NCBI RefSeq assembly: GCF_900109725.1
Contig: NZ_FOBC01000002.1
Coordinates: 227,103 to 291,102 of the forward strand
Length of the DNA stretch: 64,000 nucleotides
Reading direction: 5' to 3'
DNA from: Halomonas daqiaonensis
GTDB taxonomy: Bacteria > Pseudomonadota > Gammaproteobacteria > Pseudomonadales > Halomonadaceae
Below are positions 61,515 to 64,000 of this stretch, piece by piece (position 1 is the first letter of the stretch; each line of letters begins with the position of its first letter). A program made the translations under genes and the position numbers. Below the pieces are notes generated by a model that was given only the letters and a program-made list of their open reading frames with translations, was not told where the DNA came from and ran no database searches.

Positions 61515-62567
61515 ATGAGCGACACCCCCTCCCCACGCGTCTCCAGCGGCGAGAAGTACCGCAACGATCATGGCACGGCCGCCATCAAGGATGGCATGAA
61601 GGTTCGTCGCCAGATCGAGGGCGGTGGTGCCGACGGCCGCAAGCCGAAATGGCTGCGGGCGCAGATTCCTGGCGGCGAGCGCTTCGAGGCAGTCAAGAAG
61701 AATGTGGCGACTCACCGCCTCAGCACCGTCTGTGCCGAATCGCACTGTCCCAACCAGGGCGAATGCTGGAGCAACGGCACCGCGACCATCATGCTGATGG
61801 GCTCGGTGTGCACCCGCGCCTGCCGCTTCTGTGCCGTGGATACCGGCAACCCCAGGGGCTGGCTGGACGCTGAGGAGCCGGAGAATACCGCTCGGTCCGT
61901 CGAGCTGATGGGCCTGCGCTATATCGTGCTGACCTCCGTGGACCGCGACGATCTCCCGGATGGTGGCGCCACCCATTACGCCGACTGCATCCGTGCCATC
62001 AAGGCCCGCACGCCGGAGGTGGTCGTCGAGGCGCTGACCCCGGACTTTGATGCCGAGCCCTCGGCGATCGAACGGGTCGTCGATTCGGGGCTTGAGGTCT
62101 TCGCCCAGAACGTCGAGACCGTCGAGCGGCTCACCGGGCGGGTCCGTGACCCCCGGGCCGGCTACCGCAAGACGCTGGATGTGCTGGCCCACGCCAAGCG
62201 CCACCGGCCGCAGGTGATCACCAAGACCAGCCTGATGCTGGGTCTCGGCGAAACCGAGGAGGAAATCCTTACGACCTTCGACGACCTGCGGGCCATCGGC
62301 GTCGATATCGTAACCCTGGGACAGTATCTGCGCCCCACGCGTAACCACCTCCCGGTGGAGCGCTGGGTCACCCCGGAGGAGTTCGAGCGCTATCGCGTCC
62401 TGGGCCTGGAGAAGGGCTTCATGGAGGTGCCCTCCGGCCCTCTGGTGCGCTCCAGCTACCGGGCTGATCGAGTGTTCGAGAAGAACAACCTGGGCCTGGC
62501 CGCGCCCGCCGCAGTACCCGGCCAGCAAGCCGATCCCAATCGCATCGATGCCGTGAATGTCGGGTAA
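61515..62567 (+). CDS. lipA: Lipoyl synthase
   Basis: 350 residues, radical-SAM enzyme. The auxiliary cluster Cys residues are in [20 protein letters not shown], and the radical-SAM CX3CX2C is CTRACRFC. The end of the domain has [11 protein letters not shown]. It inserts two sulfurs at C6 and C8 of octanoyl groups on carrier domains. The start ATG 61515 begins [20 protein letters not shown] and has a weak upstream purine stretch. It converges with lipB. Confidence 0.97.
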   Translation: MSDTPSPRVSSGEKYRNDHGTAAIKDGMKVRRQIEGGGADGRKPKWLRAQIPGGERFEAVKKNVATHRLSTVCAESHCPNQGECWSNGTATIMLMGSVCTRACRFCAVDTGNPRGWLDAEEPENTARSVELMGLRYIVLTSVDRDDLPDGGATHYADCIRAIKARTPEVVVEALTPDFDAEPSAIERVVDSGLEVFAQNVETVERLTGRVRDPRAGYRKTLDVLAHAKRHRPQVITKTSLMLGLGETEEEILTTFDDLRAIGVDIVTLGQYLRPTRNHLPVERWVTPEEFERYRVLGLEKGFMEVPSGPLVRSSYRADRVFEKNNLGLAAPAAVPGQQADPNRIDAVNVG

Positions 62568-62617
62568 GAGCTAACCACAGCGCCACTCAGCCGCGACGCA
62601 AGTCGAGACGTTCGCTT

Positions 62618-63265
62618 CTACAGATTGACAAGTTCCCGCCCCAACTCTCGCGCCAGGCACTCTGCCAGGCGCTCCCCTATCGCTTCGACGCCAGAGCAGT
62701 CATCGCTCAGGTCGGCCAACCGTGTCATGGCCAAGCCGGCATAACCGCAGGGGTTGATCCTCGAGAACGGCGAGAGATCGCCGTCCACGTTGAGGGCCAC
62801 CCCATGGAAGCTGCTGCCGCGACGAATCCTCAACCCCAGGGACGCGATCTTGGCCTCCCCCACATAGACGCCGGGCGCGTCAGGCCGAGCATGAGCTATC
62901 ACCCGATGCTCGGCCAGCACGGCAATCACAGCATTCTCCAACGCCGAGACCAGATCGCGCACACCCAGCCGTGAGCGCCTCACGTCGAGCAGCGGATAGA
63001 GCACGACTTGGCCGGGGCCGTGGTAGGTCACCTGCCCACCGCGATCGGTAGCTACGACTGGGATATCGCCGGGCATCAGCAGGTGTTCGGGTTTGCCGGC
63101 CTGCCCCTGGGTAAACACCGGCTCGTGCTCGACCAGCCAGAACTGGTCGGGAGTTGCCGCATCACGCCCATCGGTAAGGTCGCGCATGGCCTGCCAGACG
63201 GGGGTATAGGGACGCCGGCCAAGGCGATGCAGCTGGATCGGCGAAAGCTCGCTTTCGCTTGTCAT
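62618..63265 (-). CDS. lipB: Octanoyl-[ACP]:protein N-octanoyltransferase
   Basis: 215 residues. The substrate site reads [20 protein letters not shown], the catalytic Lys is in [16 protein letters not shown] and the acyl-acceptor Cys is in [15 protein letters not shown]. It transfers octanoate from ACP to E2 and H-protein lipoyl domains for LipA. The start overlaps the ybeD stop (ATGA), so the two are coupled. Confidence 0.96.
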   Translation of the reverse strand: MTSESELSPIQLHRLGRRPYTPVWQAMRDLTDGRDAATPDQFWLVEHEPVFTQGQAGKPEHLLMPGDIPVVATDRGGQVTYHGPGQVVLYPLLDVRRSRLGVRDLVSALENAVIAVLAEHRVIAHARPDAPGVYVGEAKIASLGLRIRRGSSFHGVALNVDGDLSPFSRINPCGYAGLAMTRLADLSDDCSGVEAIGERLAECLARELGRELVNL

Positions 63266-63576
63266 CAGACGACCATATGCACGCGACCGGTAGCCTTGAG
63301 ATCATCGAAGAGCGCCTTGAGCTGAGCTTCACCGGTGGCGCGTATCGTCAGGCGTACCGACAGGTAGCGACCCTGGCGACTGGGGACTACCTGGATGGCA
63401 GCCGCATCGAAGCTCGGATCATGCCGGATGACGATCTGGCAGACCGTGGCGGCGAAATCGTCGGCGGCATCGCCGACAACCTTGAGCGAATAGTCGCAGG
63501 GGAAGGTGATCTTCGGCGGCTTACCTCCCGCCTGGCGACGGGGCTTGCGAAAATCACGCAGGGAATCGTCGTTCAT
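63265..63576 (-). CDS. ybeD: YbeD/DUF493 family protein
   Basis: 103 residues from ATG 63576, with AGAAGG upstream. Small alpha/beta fold of the UPF0250 family: [20 protein letters not shown], then [20 protein letters not shown], ending in RVHMVV. It is commonly upstream of lipB in proteobacteria; its function is unclear, perhaps regulatory because the fold resembles ACT domains. The in-frame extension to 63735 lies in the inserted IS sequence. Confidence 0.9.
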   Translation of the reverse strand: MNDDSLRDFRKPRRQAGGKPPKITFPCDYSLKVVGDAADDFAATVCQIVIRHDPSFDAAAIQVVPSRQGRYLSVRLTIRATGEAQLKALFDDLKATGRVHMVV

Positions 63577-63693
63577 GAAGCCTTCTGGCGAGTCGTGGAT
63601 ATTGATGATTTTACGCAACCCGGCGCGGAGAGACCAACGCCGGGCGGAGACAAAGGCTATCTCAGAAAGTGAGTCGAGTCGGGGCTGACCTAA

Positions 63694-64000
63694 GGAACCG
63701 CTGAACAATGCTGTTCTGGGTAGTTGAAGAGCCAAAATGGCCCGATCATCGCTTCAGCGATCCCTACCTGACCACCTCAGGTGGTCTGTTTTACCCGACA
63801 GCCGGGTTATCCGGCTGCCAGGCCGGATTCAAGACACACTGACCCCGTCAACGCGTCCCTGGCATCGTCCTGCCACCACCAGATTGCCGAGAGCAAACAG
63901 GGTGAACAGCTGCGCCTGGTTCTTGGCCAGCCCCTTGTAGCGAACCTTCCGGTAGCCAAAGAGGTTCTTGATGACATGAAACGGATGCTCGACCTTGGCC
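63694..64000 (-). mobile_element. IS5-family element, partial at the right edge
   Basis: The sequence starts with GGAACCGCTGAACAA, resembling IS5-group terminal repeats, directly after CTAA (63690-63693), the usual IS5 target. It carries the 3' end of a transposase and continues past the window. It lies 117 bases upstream of the ybeD start codon. Confidence 0.7.
63830..64000 (-). CDS. IS5-family transposase, C-terminal part
   Basis: The minus strand reads [20 protein letters not shown] and [20 protein letters not shown], then [16 protein letters not shown] and TGA at 63830. This is the C-terminal DDE region (the Glu of E-H-P-F-x-x-I-K) typical of the IS5 group. The rest lies outside the window. 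Confidence 0.85.

Overview
The window looks like chromosomal DNA of a Halomonas-type gammaproteobacterium (Halomonadaceae). The evidence is a complete Na+-NQR operon with nqrM, a long-form GAPDH, mfd, topA next to a DUF6586 gene, lipA/lipB/ybeD, an alanine-zipper Lpp and a DUF3141 gene. Codon use is GC-rich in the housekeeping part and mosaic in the accessory part. Protein identities are read from motifs and family knowledge; no search was run.

Positions 1-4563 hold most of a lasso-peptide-like RiPP locus. A leftward operon encodes a PF14907-type nucleotidyltransferase, an ABC exporter and an asparagine-synthetase-like cyclase cut by the window edge. A divergent pair encodes a PqqD-like leader-binding protein (B1) and a transglutaminase-like leader peptidase (B2). 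An 11-bp tandem repeat (three perfect copies plus a partial fourth) sits in the divergent promoter region. No convincing precursor peptide is visible.

Positions 4635-34995 are a Wzx/Wzy-type capsule or exopolysaccharide locus, all on the minus strand and transcribed from 34995 down to 4635. The order is a membrane sugar-nucleotide dehydratase, wza, wzb, wzc, a broken UDP-glucuronate epimerase, an rmlB stub, wzy, a decayed glycosyltransferase, several glycosyltransferases, wzx, capE-capF-capG (UDP-N-acetyl-L-fucosamine synthesis), another glycosyltransferase, a DegT aminotransferase and a tviB-type dehydrogenase. The locus is decaying and mosaic. Two 1027-bp IS1595-family copies, each with an 8-bp target duplication, interrupt two methyltransferase genes, and one of these genes also carries a nonsense codon. 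An IS5-family element has inserted too. A C-terminal remnant of a second tviB-like gene, a frameshifted glycosyltransferase and a truncated rmlB remain. No initiating sugar-phosphate transferase is seen.

Positions 35521-36643 hold a fragmented ISL3-family transposase, with a block of imperfect repeats lodged inside it. From 36696 on the DNA is core genome: nqrM and nqrA-F (minus), gap (minus), mfd (plus), and an L,D-transpeptidase - lpp - L,D-transpeptidase neighbourhood. These are followed by a stand-alone GspE/PilB-like ATPase with a GIY-YIG protein, ybiT, a NYN-domain protein, a DUF6586 gene, topA, a DUF3141 alpha/beta-hydrolase with a PhaC-like Cys nucleophile motif, lipA, and lipB with ybeD. 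An IS5-family element runs off the right edge just upstream of ybeD-lipB.
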